From contig JABYQQ010000007.1 of NCBI GenBank assembly GCA_022605405.1, positions 620,001 to 684,000 on the forward strand: a stretch of DNA of 64,000 nt. Reading direction: 5' to 3'. The notes beneath the pieces are model-generated. The model did not search any database. It was not told the DNA's origin and saw only the letters and a list, made by a program, of their open reading frames with translations. The DNA comes from Earliella scabrosa. Taxonomy: Eukaryota > Basidiomycota > Agaricomycetes > Polyporales > Polyporaceae. Within the stretch, counting starts at the first letter, position 1, and each line of letters begins with the position of its first letter. The translations under genes and the position numbers were made by a program. Of the stretch, positions 10,101 to 21,846 are shown one piece after another.

Positions 10101-13100
10101 CTCGCGGACTTCAGAGAACGGTTCTCCCTATCGAGGGCGCGAAGGTGGGGGTCCGAACGTTGGCGCGTCCTTGCCCCGCCCGCAAACCATCCTAACCATG
10201 AGAGGCAGCGCGACCCGACGGAAAGGAGTCTAGGGACAAAGAGCGAGCGATAGAAGCACAGGTCTGGGGAACGCACCGAAGATGCTGATGTGCGGGCGTG
10301 AAAACGTTGAGCAGGGAACGGGCGAACGGCTCCAACGTCCATTGCTTATCTCGCAACCAGCAACGCGTCGGGGGTGCGGGACGAATATCCGGGTGCCGAG
10401 CAAGTACGCGCGTTTTCGAGGCTTTTCGAGGTCGTCCGGGATCTCTTTCTGCGTGTTCGAATCTTGATGGCGGGGCGCCAGATGTCGTCCCAGATGCACC
10501 GCTATGATGGGCATCTCGCGCGCGGCGTTGTCGGCGAGATGGAGAGATGCGAAGGCGGGAGAGCGGTCCGTTGCCTTTCTGGGCGATCGTCGGTGCGATA
10601 ACGTGTGTCTGTCGTCCCGAGTCCGTCGAGCTGTCCCGCAGAGACTGGCTGCAACGGTGTGCTCGTCGTTCAGGCGGTCCTCCCTGCCCGTATGCGCCCT
10701 GTGAAGTCGTCCCGCCTCTCCGGTTTGGGGTGAGGCTGTCGACCGCCGCGTATCACCGTTCCGAGTCGATGCGCTGTCCGTTCTCGTCATCGGTAACAGT
10801 GAGTCGGTGTCACCCTCGGGGAGTCGCTCCTTGCCCCCGACGTCTAACGGCAAGAGCAACGTAACGGTCGAGCGATAGCAAAAATGCCCGCGCGACTAGC
10901 TGATAGCTGAGCACTGGACGCGGCATCGCGAACCCTGATGCGTCCCATCTCTCTCGCTCACGTTCAGTTTGGGCGACGCCTGGAAGTTCCAGGCTGAAGT
11001 TGAGCCGTAAGCTGACGCACGTTTGAACCAGCTCCGTTCCCATGGCCCTGTCTGGGAAGGATGCGGGAGAAAGCTACAGCATGCAGTGTGGCATTGGTCG
11101 CCCGGCCTCCGAGTCAGAGCCCGGAAAGCGCCGCGGGCACGATAGAGAACAGACGAACAGGCATAGTGACAACATCATGGATGGCCCAAATCCGGAGATC
11201 GTCGCACCTTCGCATTTCTCATGTCCGAGTACCGTCGGGCGCGCGCCCGAGATCCTAGTATTGCAGAAGCATCGGTGTTCGGGGCGAGGGCCGTCACCGC
11301 CCATGCGTCGTGCACGGTAGCATGCAGATTGACCAATCTATGCGAAAGGAACCCAACATGCGTCAGCATTGCCTCCGAGAGATCGCCTTAGACGTACCAT
11401 GACGCACAGACATGAGGATGAGATGTAGATCCTCCTGCGTGGAAGACGCCCATACTTGCGAGGCTTCAAGCAACGAGATTAGCTTCAAGTTACCCCGCAC
11501 TGGTGCTGGGGCCTCGAGGGGTGTGGAGAGGGCCGCGGAGACAGACGACGTATGTCCGGGCCCCGCAGAAATGTCGGGTAGATCCTGAACATGCCCGGAT
11601 CAGGGACTTGTTGCACATACGAGCTTCGATGTGCTCGTCGTCGTGGCAGCCGCATGCATCATCCGGAGTCCGTCCCGAGGATGAGCGAGATGAAGGCACA
11701 GCGAGCTCAAAATGCTCGCGCGTTGCCACGTCGTGCGCACGCTGTCTGCAAGCGCGCTCCTGCAGTCTGTGAATAACATGGGTTAGACGCACGCTCGCTA
11801 GAACACTCCGCTAGCAACGATCGTCGCGACACGAAAATACAATGCTTACCGTGTACCCAGCACAACGCACCCTCTACGAACCCGCGAGCGTTACGGCAGT
11901 GCCACCTAAACACCGGCGGGGGATGCGCGCCCGCCATAAACGGACCCGGGGCAGTCTAGAGCGTCCGAGGTGCGACAAATCGCGACGTAAACCACGACAA
12001 ACGACGACACGACGATGAGGAGGGACTCGCGGGAGGGCGAGCACATCCCCTCGTCTCCCTCCCGGCGCGCCTGCCTTATATCCAAAATGAACGATCTGCA
12101 AATTGAGGCACCGCGCAGCGTGTGGGCCTGCGGAACACGGAGCCGCGGGGGCGTAGGACCGAAGTTGCGTGTGCTTCCCTTCGGATGAGGAGCCGCGAAC
12201 CGAGGCCCGAGGGCGATGGTCTGCGCATGGTTAAGGCAGCTGTTCGGAACCGGGCCCGAGTCCTGCGTGCAAGGCGCGAATTTGAACACGGGCGCGTGCG
12301 CTCATTGTCAGTTTTTGGTAGCACAAGCGCTGAAGGAGCGCAAGCCCTACCTGGTACACCTTCAAGATCGTAGCCTGGCCAGAAAGCCTAGGTGAGTACT
12401 TTAGTTGTAGTTATGAAGATGCGCATACACATCATGGGAACCGAGTACGCACATACTTGATACGATTCTTGCAAAACCTTTCCACCTAGAGGCAAGCGCA
12501 CGCTCTCGTAACAACCCTACCCGACAGTCTTCGCTGTCACAGTATCCTCCCAACTACACCCACCTTCCATCCCTTCCATCTCCTTCACGGCGAGGCCTGA
12601 TGCAGATGCATAGCCCTCACGTCTTCACGTCCTGTCAAAAGCCAGTGCGAGCATGGCGCGCGCGATTAACCATATACCCCCTCGGCTTATCTCGCAGAAC
12701 CGTACGTCTACGAGGCCCCGCTCGACCGAAGACGCGGACCAGTCACCACACAGCCCGTCCGCGGCGAGCCCGAATCAGCCCAGAACGCGCTCGCGCTCGC
12801 GTGAGACGCCTCGAGAAGCACCCGTCGGCCGATAAAAGAACGTGCGACCGCTCGAGGCGTATGTATCCGCCGGCAGAGTGGCAAAATGGACGACAGGGAG
12901 GCGGTGGGAGCATCGCCCTGGACACATCCCAGGCTGCGCGCGCGCGGGTGGTGGCAAGGATGACGAGCTTGTGGGTAATCTTCGCCCTGGGTTCGAGTTC
13001 ATGACGCGCGTACGTAACGCGTCTGGTGCACGGTTCTAGCCCATAAGTAAGGCCCGCTGTTGTTTGAGACGCACGCGCTGTCCATGTGAAGTCCGAGGTC

Positions 13101-16100
13101 GATCCCAGTCCTTGAAACTTGACGCCGTCGCGCTGTCGACGACCTGGGCGGGCGCGGATATGGAAGGTCGAAAGAAGCCGGTGTCGCGCGTGAGAGCAGG
13201 CTTGCAAAGCAACGAGCTCAGCCACCAGGGGCCACGATTGACGAAACACCACGCCGGCGGGTCGCAGACAGATGTTATCGAGCGCGAGGTGGCTGGCCGC
13301 GTCGCGATCGGAGCGCCGTGTCGTCCGTCGCTCCTCCATTTTTGCGGCGTGCCACTCTGCGATGGCTGGTTTTGTACGCGTTCAAATACGGGTGTTGGGG
13401 AGGGGAACGTGCGCGCTGGACGTCGCCCGTGGTGGCGTCATGGCGACTCGCGTGATGCATCGCTGCATTCTTGTGCATCGCGGGTGTACACGCGTGCGGG
13501 CGTAAGACCACCAAAGGTGCACTACATATGATGTGGGCATGAGAATGACGTCCCTGCAGGGCTGCGGGAGAGCAAGGCTGGGGTATGGGGTACTCAGTAC
13601 CTCGACCAGCCCGACCATCCCATGTGCGGAGATAATGCCACACTGTGAGAGCGTCCTCACCGTCGCGCCAGAAAGGATGTCCGCTTACCGCACAGCTCCC
13701 CATGACACCGACTGCCTGCAGTGATGTCGGCCGAGACGTCGCGTCTCCCGCGGCCGAATGGAAGGGCAGCGTTCTCGAATCCGCTCGCCTCGCCTCGAGA
13801 CCGGAGGCCAGAGTGTGTGTACGTGGGTGGGCTGATCGCTTCGAACACTCGCATTTGATCGCACGCCGTCGTCGGAGCACCCAACCCCAGCACGATGCAA
13901 CCTTGAACGTTCCTGCGTGGACAGTGGTGAAATTGGACGTGTACACGGCACCGCGCTACATAGCCGAGACGTGATGTGCGACGGGTCGTTCGACGTTTGG
14001 GTCCTCGTGGGGTGCGGACGGAGTTTGGGCTCGGACTCGGAGGACGTGCGACGCAGCGACGGAAGGGGGTGGAATGCCGTCAAGCGCTCCGTGGCACCTT
14101 CTTCCGTGACATCGACGCACGTCGCAGGGCCTCGGCCGCGCGTGCGCCTTGAGCTTGGGTACCGGTGTGCATCACGCTGGAGTTGGACGCGACATTGCCC
14201 AGCCCGTGTGGGAGTGCTGCAGCTCCTGCCCGCACAATTAGGGAGGGGGGGGGTCGACGGGGCCAGGCACCGCCGTAGAGGATACAGCGTCCGCCGGGGA
14301 TGTGGGTAGACGACGTGGACGGTGTGAGGCCGGGACGTTCGAAGGGGAAAAACGCGCCTCGCGCTGCGCGTCCACCGCAGAGACCGAGACGCAGAATCTG
14401 ATACGACGCGACGCACCTCGGCGGAAGAACGCACGACACGCAGCGGAGGCGGAGGACCCTGCAGCGTGTGCTTCCCTGCCACCAACTCCGACTCCGAGAA
14501 CGCCCTCCCTACCTCTCTCCCTCCCTCGGGTGGCACGGGTCGCGCAGTTGCGCCGGCTCCACGCTGAGCATGGCCGCGAAGAGGACGCGAATGAGGTGTG
14601 ATGCAGTGTGTGATGTCGATGAGCGCAGCGACGCGCATATACCGTCAGCGATGACATGCACATGCGCGAGCGAGCGAAAGCGAGAGAGGGCGGACGACAC
14701 AAGTGACCGGGTTCGAGCCACGAGGCGCGTCGGAGCGCCCGAAGGACAGAGGCGGAATCGGTCAGCGGACTGGCCACACACGCGCCCGGGATGGCCAGCA
14801 GGAGCCCAGCTGATCGTCCGTGCGTGCGCATCGGTTTCGGGCTGCTTCTGCTCTCTTCGAAGCTCGCGCGTTCTCAGGACCAGGGCGTGGGTGGGCGGCA
14901 GCGTGCTGGCCACACGACCGAGCAGAAACGGGCGGCGTGTGGAGTGCTGTTGCTCAGGAATCAGGACGACGCGCGGAGGGTCGAACATGCCAAATGAGAT
15001 CGGCGCGCGTGCAATGTCACGGTCGACTTGCGGGTGCGTGAGCGAAGCAAAGCCGGCGGTAGGGATGTGATCTAGCGGCAGGAGGCTGAGCGAGAAGCCC
15101 ACGGCCGCGCAGTTAATGGAAGTGGACGTGCCTGGGACGACGACATGGAATCTGGATGGGCTCGAACGGTGTGTCCATCTATGGAAGCCAGTCAGCCATC
15201 CCCGCCGTCACACTGCACAGGCATGTAGCAACTCACCCAAAACAAGTAGTGCAGGCATACGGACGCCAGCGAGTAATACGTACAACGTTACCAGTGCCCT
15301 CGACACTCGATTGTCCCCCTTGTACCTACCCTTCCAGATCTCGCGCAGAGGATCAGATCTTCATGCGTGTGTGCTGTGTCGGCGTGCCAGACGTGTTCGA
15401 AGGGCAGATGGGCAAACGGGCAAGGGAACCTCACTCATCTGACCTGCGATCGCGACCTCGAACGATCCCTGAGCTCGTCTGACGCTTTCGCCAAGGCTGA
15501 CGCGAAGTCCTATGCAAGCGGGGAAGAGAATGCGGTATCGCTGTCAGCATCTGGAGCCGCTTGGGCTACATCCCTGGGAAGCGACGCAGGCGCAACGCAG
15601 CAATGAGAGGGTGCCCATTTGGGAATTCGCATGTGCGATGCTCACCTGAACGACGACTCCCCCGGAAAAAGTGGTCAGCGGACTGCCGCTCAGACGTAGG
15701 TCTCGCTGTGAAGAGCAGAACACCGATGTAGAGAGCACCCCATCGACGCGCTCCCGCTCGTAGCGCACCGGGCGAAGCGCAAACTAGAAGACGTGCAGCG
15801 AATGCGGCAGAAGCACTCGCCTGCGTCGGCCGTTGGGGCGGCCTGGTCAGACGAGCAGCGCGCTCGCGCCCCCCGAGAATAGCTGCTGTTCACGCTGCAA
15901 TCAGTTCATCGCCGTGCGCGCGACTGTATGTATGTATCAGTGGCCGCCGCGAGAAGGGCGAGCTTGTCCTTGCGTCATGGGTGCGTTCTCGCCAGCCCGA
16001 AGCGCGAACAAGGTATCGCGAGCGCGCGCGAGGGCTCCACTCTTCTCGCCGGCCGGGAAAATGTCGCGACCGCCGCGCGATCAAGCTTTCGGCGAGGGTC

Positions 16101-18440
16101 GTTCGCGCCCGCTCTCTCGTACACGCTCTCCTTGCTGAGTGCACGGAAGAGAAGAGAAGAAAAATTGTGGTAGAGAGGCGAGAGATGTGGGAGACGAGCG
16201 CGGCGAAAGAGTTTAGAGGATAGATGATAGCGTTCAGAGATGGTCTTCCAAACCCCCTCTCCTTCGCGCTCGTATCCCCGTATCCCCGACGGCAGAGAGA
16301 GAGAGACATGACAACATTCAAAGGCTGCGACCGTTCACATCAACCATGGCCGGCTGGCCAGCCGTGCGTGCACGAATGTTCGAATCGCTGCGGCCACACA
16401 CGCTGCTTCGAGAAGTGTGGCGCATAGCGGTCGCCTGATGGACGGGGCTGCTGAACCTATAGCTACCCACCACTGCAGCGGCCATGTCACCAGCCCGTCC
16501 TTCCCGATCAGGACGCTGGGTTATAATCCAGAGTCTTGTCTCGCGACGGAGGGGATAGCTGGCACTAGCAGGTGGGTGCATCCCAACTCCGAGCGTGGAC
16601 GCTCGGGGAACTGAATGGGACGCGATCACTGGGCACCTTGTTCAGCACATCCGTACGTAAACCGCGATCAGGATCCATCTGGCCACACTTTCGGTGTCTC
16701 CACGACGGGATTCGCAGAAGGTGTGATAGGTGTGATAGGTGTGATGGTGACAGAAGACCTGAGGCCTGACGAGCGTGGGTGGACACAAACGCACCTGCGC
16801 GACAGCTGAGATCTGAGAGGGCTCCCCGAACCATTCTGGCATTTCTGCTCGTACGCTGGCGGCCTTCCACGCCTCCTCCGATCGCGCCTCCCATAAGACT
16901 CCGGAGACGGTATGTGTGCGACGGAGCGCACAGACACGAAACCCCGAGCGAGGCGGGTACGTAGGCGGGCTCGCTGGAAGCACGCGCTGTTCTAGAGGGT
17001 CACAGAGACGACGTGCGTAGGCTGCAGGGCCCAGAACTCCAGGCATAATCGAGAGACAATGACTTGAGCGTCGCGTCCAGGGTCCCATGGGGCGTCTGTG
17101 AGAGCGAGGGTTCCAAGTCAGAAGTCGGATGCCGTCCTAGGAATGGGTGGGAAGTGCGCGTCCCAGCGTCGAAGCGTGGCGGTGGTGCGCAGAAGCCAGG
17201 TGCGAGAGGCTCTGCCGACATTCGGAATTCAATGTGTGAATGGGCGCGTCGGCGTAGGTTGCGCGATCGTGCTCGCGAAGGCCGGCTCGCGGCGAGCGTC
17301 CCCAGGGGCCAGGAGTGAGAGCTGCCACGATAAGCAGCGATGAACGGTTCAGATACGCGAGTCGGTTGGCCCACCGACGGACATCGGAGATGCCAGGTGG
17401 AAAGACGGTCGATGATATACGTCAACGTCGCTCCCGCTGCGGGTTCTGTCAGAGTGGGTGGTGATGCGAGGGTTGGGAGGGGATTGGCGTGATGGAGAGT
17501 TTGGAGGAGTGCTTGTGGATCTGTTGAATGGACGGTGAGAGCTGGGAGGGAGGGGATACACAAGAATACATACAGTTGATTTGGGGCGGTGGCTGCGATT
17601 GTAGGAGAAGGTAGTCTGATTGGTAGAGGGGAAGTTGGGGATTAGTCGGTGGACCATGGCGCACTGGACGAGGAAGCGGGAGTGACAGTTGGGCGGCGAA
17701 GAGGGTCGGATGGTGTCTCTGGATGTACTTTGGAGAGGGCGTGTGCGGATGTGGGACGAGAATGGAGGAGGGGCTGCGGTGTACGTTGAGCGTACATAAC
17801 TCAGAAGGAGGAAGGTTGCGAAGACAGATGCAGGGTGGCTTCGCACGCGCAACGTGGCAGAGATATATTCCGCAGAAGGTACTCGCGTACAATGCGACAG
17901 AGGAGAGCGAAACAGACACGCGAGACGACGACGACCGAAGGCAAGTATGAGCACTCATGAGGGCGCGTCAGGCCGACCCCGACGCGTCGGGATCACATCG
18001 CGCCCTCTCTCATTTCCCACGCTGCAATGCGTACGTACAAAATCGCGTGAGAACGTCCGAAATGGAAAATCGAACTGAAGTCTCGGCGCTGCGCCCCAAA
18101 CAGACATGCAGACGCCGGTGATCTCGATCGGCATTCAGTCAATCTCGGCCTAGCGCCCATCTACGATCGGACGCACTAAATGAAGATCGCATCCCCCGAT
18201 TGGACGATGTGTCACCGCGCTTACACCGTGTCGCGCGTTGGGACGCCGAGTTACCGTAAGCATAGGCACCCGTAGGCAGTGACTTCGGCCGGCATCGTCG
18301 ACTCGAGGCCGGGGCGGGCTGTCTCGGACTCCCTCGGAATGTCTGGTGCAGACGGAGGACCGTGTGGGGGACTGTCGATGGAACGGTGCAGAGTTGTCGC
18401 GAGTTGACGCGAGGCAAGACGCAATTGGACGAAGAGGCTT
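10100..18440. other. about 8 kb without a supportable gene
   Basis: GC-rich sequence in which many short to medium frames overlap on both strands with no signal peptide, domain or motif that I recognise. Residue usage (Arg, Ser, Pro, Ala, His) is what random GC-rich DNA gives. I saw no long terminal repeat, transposase or reverse-transcriptase motif. A short tandem repeat (GTGTGATAGG-like, nearly three copies) lies at 16721-16746. Stretches around 17.4-17.9 kb are strongly purine-rich on the plus strand. Confidence 0.5.
16721..16746. repeat. short tandem repeat, 10-nt unit
   Basis: The unit GTGTGATAGG is repeated 2.6 times, directly readable in the plus strand. No association with a gene. 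Confidence 0.8.
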
Positions 18441-19198
18441 CAGACGTTGCTCGTAACAGTGCCAGAGGAATGGAGTGGTGGAGTGTGGTATCCGGAGGCT
18501 GAAAGAGGCAGCCCGGGTGCGGAAATCCGGCACGACGAGGCGATGGCGAGATGGGAGAGATGGGAAGGCCAAGAGAGGGAATCAGGGACTGTTGATGTGT
18601 CGCGAGATTGCTGGCAGACCCACGGAGAGACGCGCGGAGGGAGCGGCGGGAAAGGAGGGCTGGAAATTGGAAGAGGGTGGGAAGACAAGAGGGCGAAGAA
18701 TTGGGGAGAATTGCGGTGGGTGCGGAGAACGAGAAGAAGGAGATGGTGAGATGGCCGGTTATCTGGCGGACGTGAAGGCGATAGGAGGTCGGACCTGGAC
18801 CCAAGTGGAGTGGGAGTCAAGGTTTTTTGGGTACAAACGCGCAAACACGACCACACCCTCCTCCTGGGGCACGGCGGCGGGGCGCGTCGGGCTCTGGAGG
18901 GAGGCGAGGCTGGCTGGACGTGTGATGCGCGTCGATGGAGGCTGGGGAGGTGGGACGAGTGGGATGGGATGGGGATGGGATGGAGGGCGTGACGATGGTG
19001 GAATGACATCATGGCCGTATTTGGGACAAGATAAACAAAGGGCGGGACTCTGGGCCTGAAATCTGCGAGGCCCCTCTTCTTCTCTCCGCCAGCTGAGTCT
19101 GTCTCCACCGCTCCCTCTTCTCGCCTCCGTGGCCGGTGCATGCGCCATTGATATAGCTCGCTCTCACTGTCCATCTCCCCTTCCCCAGAGCGATAGCC
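18440..19198 (+). promoter_or_regulatory. upstream region of the CBM21 gene, purine-rich
   Basis: The plus strand is strongly purine-rich (GGAGG, GAGAA, GGGA runs) until about 19060, then turns pyrimidine-rich over 19070-19190, ending CCCCTTCCCCAG ten bases before the ATG. The pyrimidine tract directly upstream is typical of fungal promoters/5' UTRs; the CCCCAG could be an acceptor of a 5' UTR intron. Confidence 0.4.
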
Positions 19199-21846
19199 AT
19201 GCCTTACGCCGGCCCCTCCGACGCTGCCTCCACCGCGACTGCGACGCGCCCCTCCCACCACCGTCGCACCCGCTCCTCCGGCAACTTCTCTGACGAACGT
19301 GGCCCCGGTGCCTTCGCTGGCCTCGGGCAGCTCCCTCGTCTCAACAAGAAGGCCGTCTTCCACATTAACGACAACGACGATGACAACGCCGACGACAACG
19401 ACCGCCCCTCCTACCCCAACGCCTATGCGAGCCCCTACTCCCCCCTCAACTCCCTCCGCCTCTCCATGAACGTCGGCAAGTTCTCCCCCTCCATCGAGCC
19501 CCCTCCCCGCATCGAGATCCCTCCCCTCGAGCCTCCCTCTGCCGTTCCGTTCCCCACCTCTTCCCCCTCCTCGCCGCCAACTGGGCCTTCTCCCTTCCTT
19601 CCCGCGTTCTTGTCCAGGGCCTCATCCAAGTCGACGTCCCCCTCCGGGTCCCTTCCCCGTACCCCTTCCACCCCCATCATCCTCTCGAACGGCAAGCCGC
19701 TCAAGTCCTCCCTTAAGTCGTCTTCCTCGTCTCCCAACATCTCTGACCTCCCCATCAAGCACCTCCGTGCTCAGTCCGCTCCGTCGACACCCAGCTCGAA
19801 CAAGAACGTCCACTTCGCGGAGAAGGATTCCGGTCTGGAGACGATCCGCGTTTACAACCGCACCGGCAAGCCAGCTTCCCTATCGAAGCCTCCTGGCGAG
19901 GAGACAGAGACGGAAACCGAGGCCGAGAGCAGCTCCTACCCCTTCCCCGTCTTCCCCACCTCCCCAATCACCTCTGCTGCCTCTGCGACGCTCGTGCACG
20001 AGATTGACACCAGCGTTGAGAGGACGAACCCGGTACCAAAGCCGAACCCGTCCCCCTACGCGAACGTCTTCCTCGAGACCATCGCGCTTCCACGGACGCG
20101 CCCCCCAACTCTGCGGGGAACGATCCTGGTACGCAACATGGCGTTCGAGAAGACGGTAGCGGTTCGTTTCACTCTCGACGAATGGCAAACGACGAGCGAG
20201 GTGATGTGCAAGCACGTAGTCAGTCTTCCCGGTCTCCCGCCCCCGTTCCCCCGCGCTCGCACGCTTGGCGATGTGGCAGGGAAAATCGCGTCCGGTCAGC
20301 CGGGAGACGACGAGAAAGAAACCGCAGGACCGACATGGGATCGCTTCAGGTACGTACAGATCGTCGGTGACCGCGTTTGGATGTCCGGCTCAGATCCCCG
20401 CACAGCTTCACGATCCGCTTGGAGGACTACGAGGCGAAGCTCGCCGAGCGGACCCTTTACTTGGTCGTCCGGTATAACCCCGGATGCGGCGGTGAATGGT
20501 GGGACAACAACGACGGCGCGAACTACCGGGTGGGCTTCCGTCGTGCTGCTGCTTCTCCGTTACCCTCCCCCGCTATCGGTGTTGCCCACTCGCAACAGCG
20601 GACGTTCAGCGCTCCTACCACGCTCCGGACGACACCGACGACTGGATCCGCGTCTCCCTACACTCCCCCGACCAGGCAGCTCGCCCCCGCCCCGCCTCAG
20701 CTGACTCGGAGCTATTCCTCGCCCTTCCCCCCTGTCACGCCATCGTTCAGCGAACAGAAGGAGCGCGAGCGCATGTCTGAGAAGGGTCTCGGCACGCCTA
20801 CGGCTGCGTACCTCTCGAGGAAGCTCAGCCTCAGCAACTACGTTGCCCCTTCTGCTTCCGCCTCGTCTTCCATGGTGACACCGCCGACGACGCCACCTGG
20901 AACCGTTCGGATGCGCAGCGCAAGCCTTCCTGCTGATGCGGGTCTTAGTGCGGACGAGCCGAAGGAGGTCGCCCAGAGCGACGAGAAGGCTGATGAGAAG
21001 GACACGAGCGAGGCTAGGCCACCACTGACGCACCGTACCACCGTTGTCCCTGGTCGTCCAGCTTCTCCCTCTCCCGATCTGTCCGCCTCCGCATCGTGGA
21101 ACCGCCCCCCATCGCCTTCCGCTGCTTCACCTCCCGTCCTGTCCCCGCTTTCCTCGATACCTGGACCGTCTGTGAGTACGCTCGCCGCTCAGGCAAGATC
21201 TCTCGACACACCCTCGTCGTACGGATATGGCTTTGACGGCGGGAGCACGCTAGGCTACTCGCGACCACAGCTGTTGAGTCCCCCGCGGTCGAAGGACAGC
21301 AGCCCGGCCTCGAGTGGCAACGCAAGTCCCAGGCGCGAAGGCAGCCCTGAGCGGCAAGACAAGAAGACCTTCGACCTCGAGGTCTCCTCTTATGGGAACG
21401 TGCGTATAGAGACCCAGGACGATTCAGAGTCGGATACGGATGATGACGATCAGGACCCGCAGGCCTCTGTCTCCTCTCTCAGCCAGGCCGTTCGCGACCT
21501 TGGCTTGAACATCTCGCCGCTCGCCGCCAACGGCCGGGTCGACACGAGCGACCCGAGCTATGCGGCGTTGCTGAGACAGTGGTGTTTCGCGCAGAGCTCA
21601 CCGCCTGCGCCTGCTGCGTCCGGATCGACCGCGTCCGCCCCTCTGCCTTCGTCGAGTCCTAAGCCTGTTGGCCCTGTGACAATGAGGAGTGGAGAGTCGA
21701 CACCGAAGGTTGGGTTCGGCGTGAGTGCGGGGTACGGGTTCCCTGGCTTTAGCTTTGGGCTTCCCGATGCTGGCATGGTCGGAGGTGAGTCCATTTCTGT
21801 TGCTGTCGAGGATGTTCAGGATGGGACGAGAGCGAGTGTGGGGTGA
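19199..21846 (+). CDS. protein phosphatase 1 regulatory subunit with CBM21 domain
   Basis: A Gac1/Pig1-like targeting subunit that brings the Glc7/PP1 catalytic subunit to glycogen and so activates glycogen synthase. Exons 19199-20349 and 20394-21846 join in phase (…DRF-R-SPHSF…), giving 867 aa. The N-terminal region is Ser/Pro-rich and disordered. A PP1-docking RVxF-type motif, KNVHF, is at residues 202-206. A CBM21 (starch/glycogen-binding) domain spans about 285-430, with NMAFEKTVAVRFTLDEWQT, the conserved W-D-R-F, FTIRLEDY and EWWDNNDGANYRVGF. The C-terminal half is low-complexity Ser/Pro with an acidic patch (SESDTDDDDQD). The order RVxF then CBM21 is the family's usual layout. It stands alone with long non-coding flanks on both sides. 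Confidence 0.92.

Noticed and set aside
13685..14638. 317-codon minus-strand frame in the gene-poor region
   Set aside because: Composition is Arg/Ser/Pro/His as expected from GC-rich non-coding DNA, overlapping frames are equally open, and no motif or splice-supported homology was seen.
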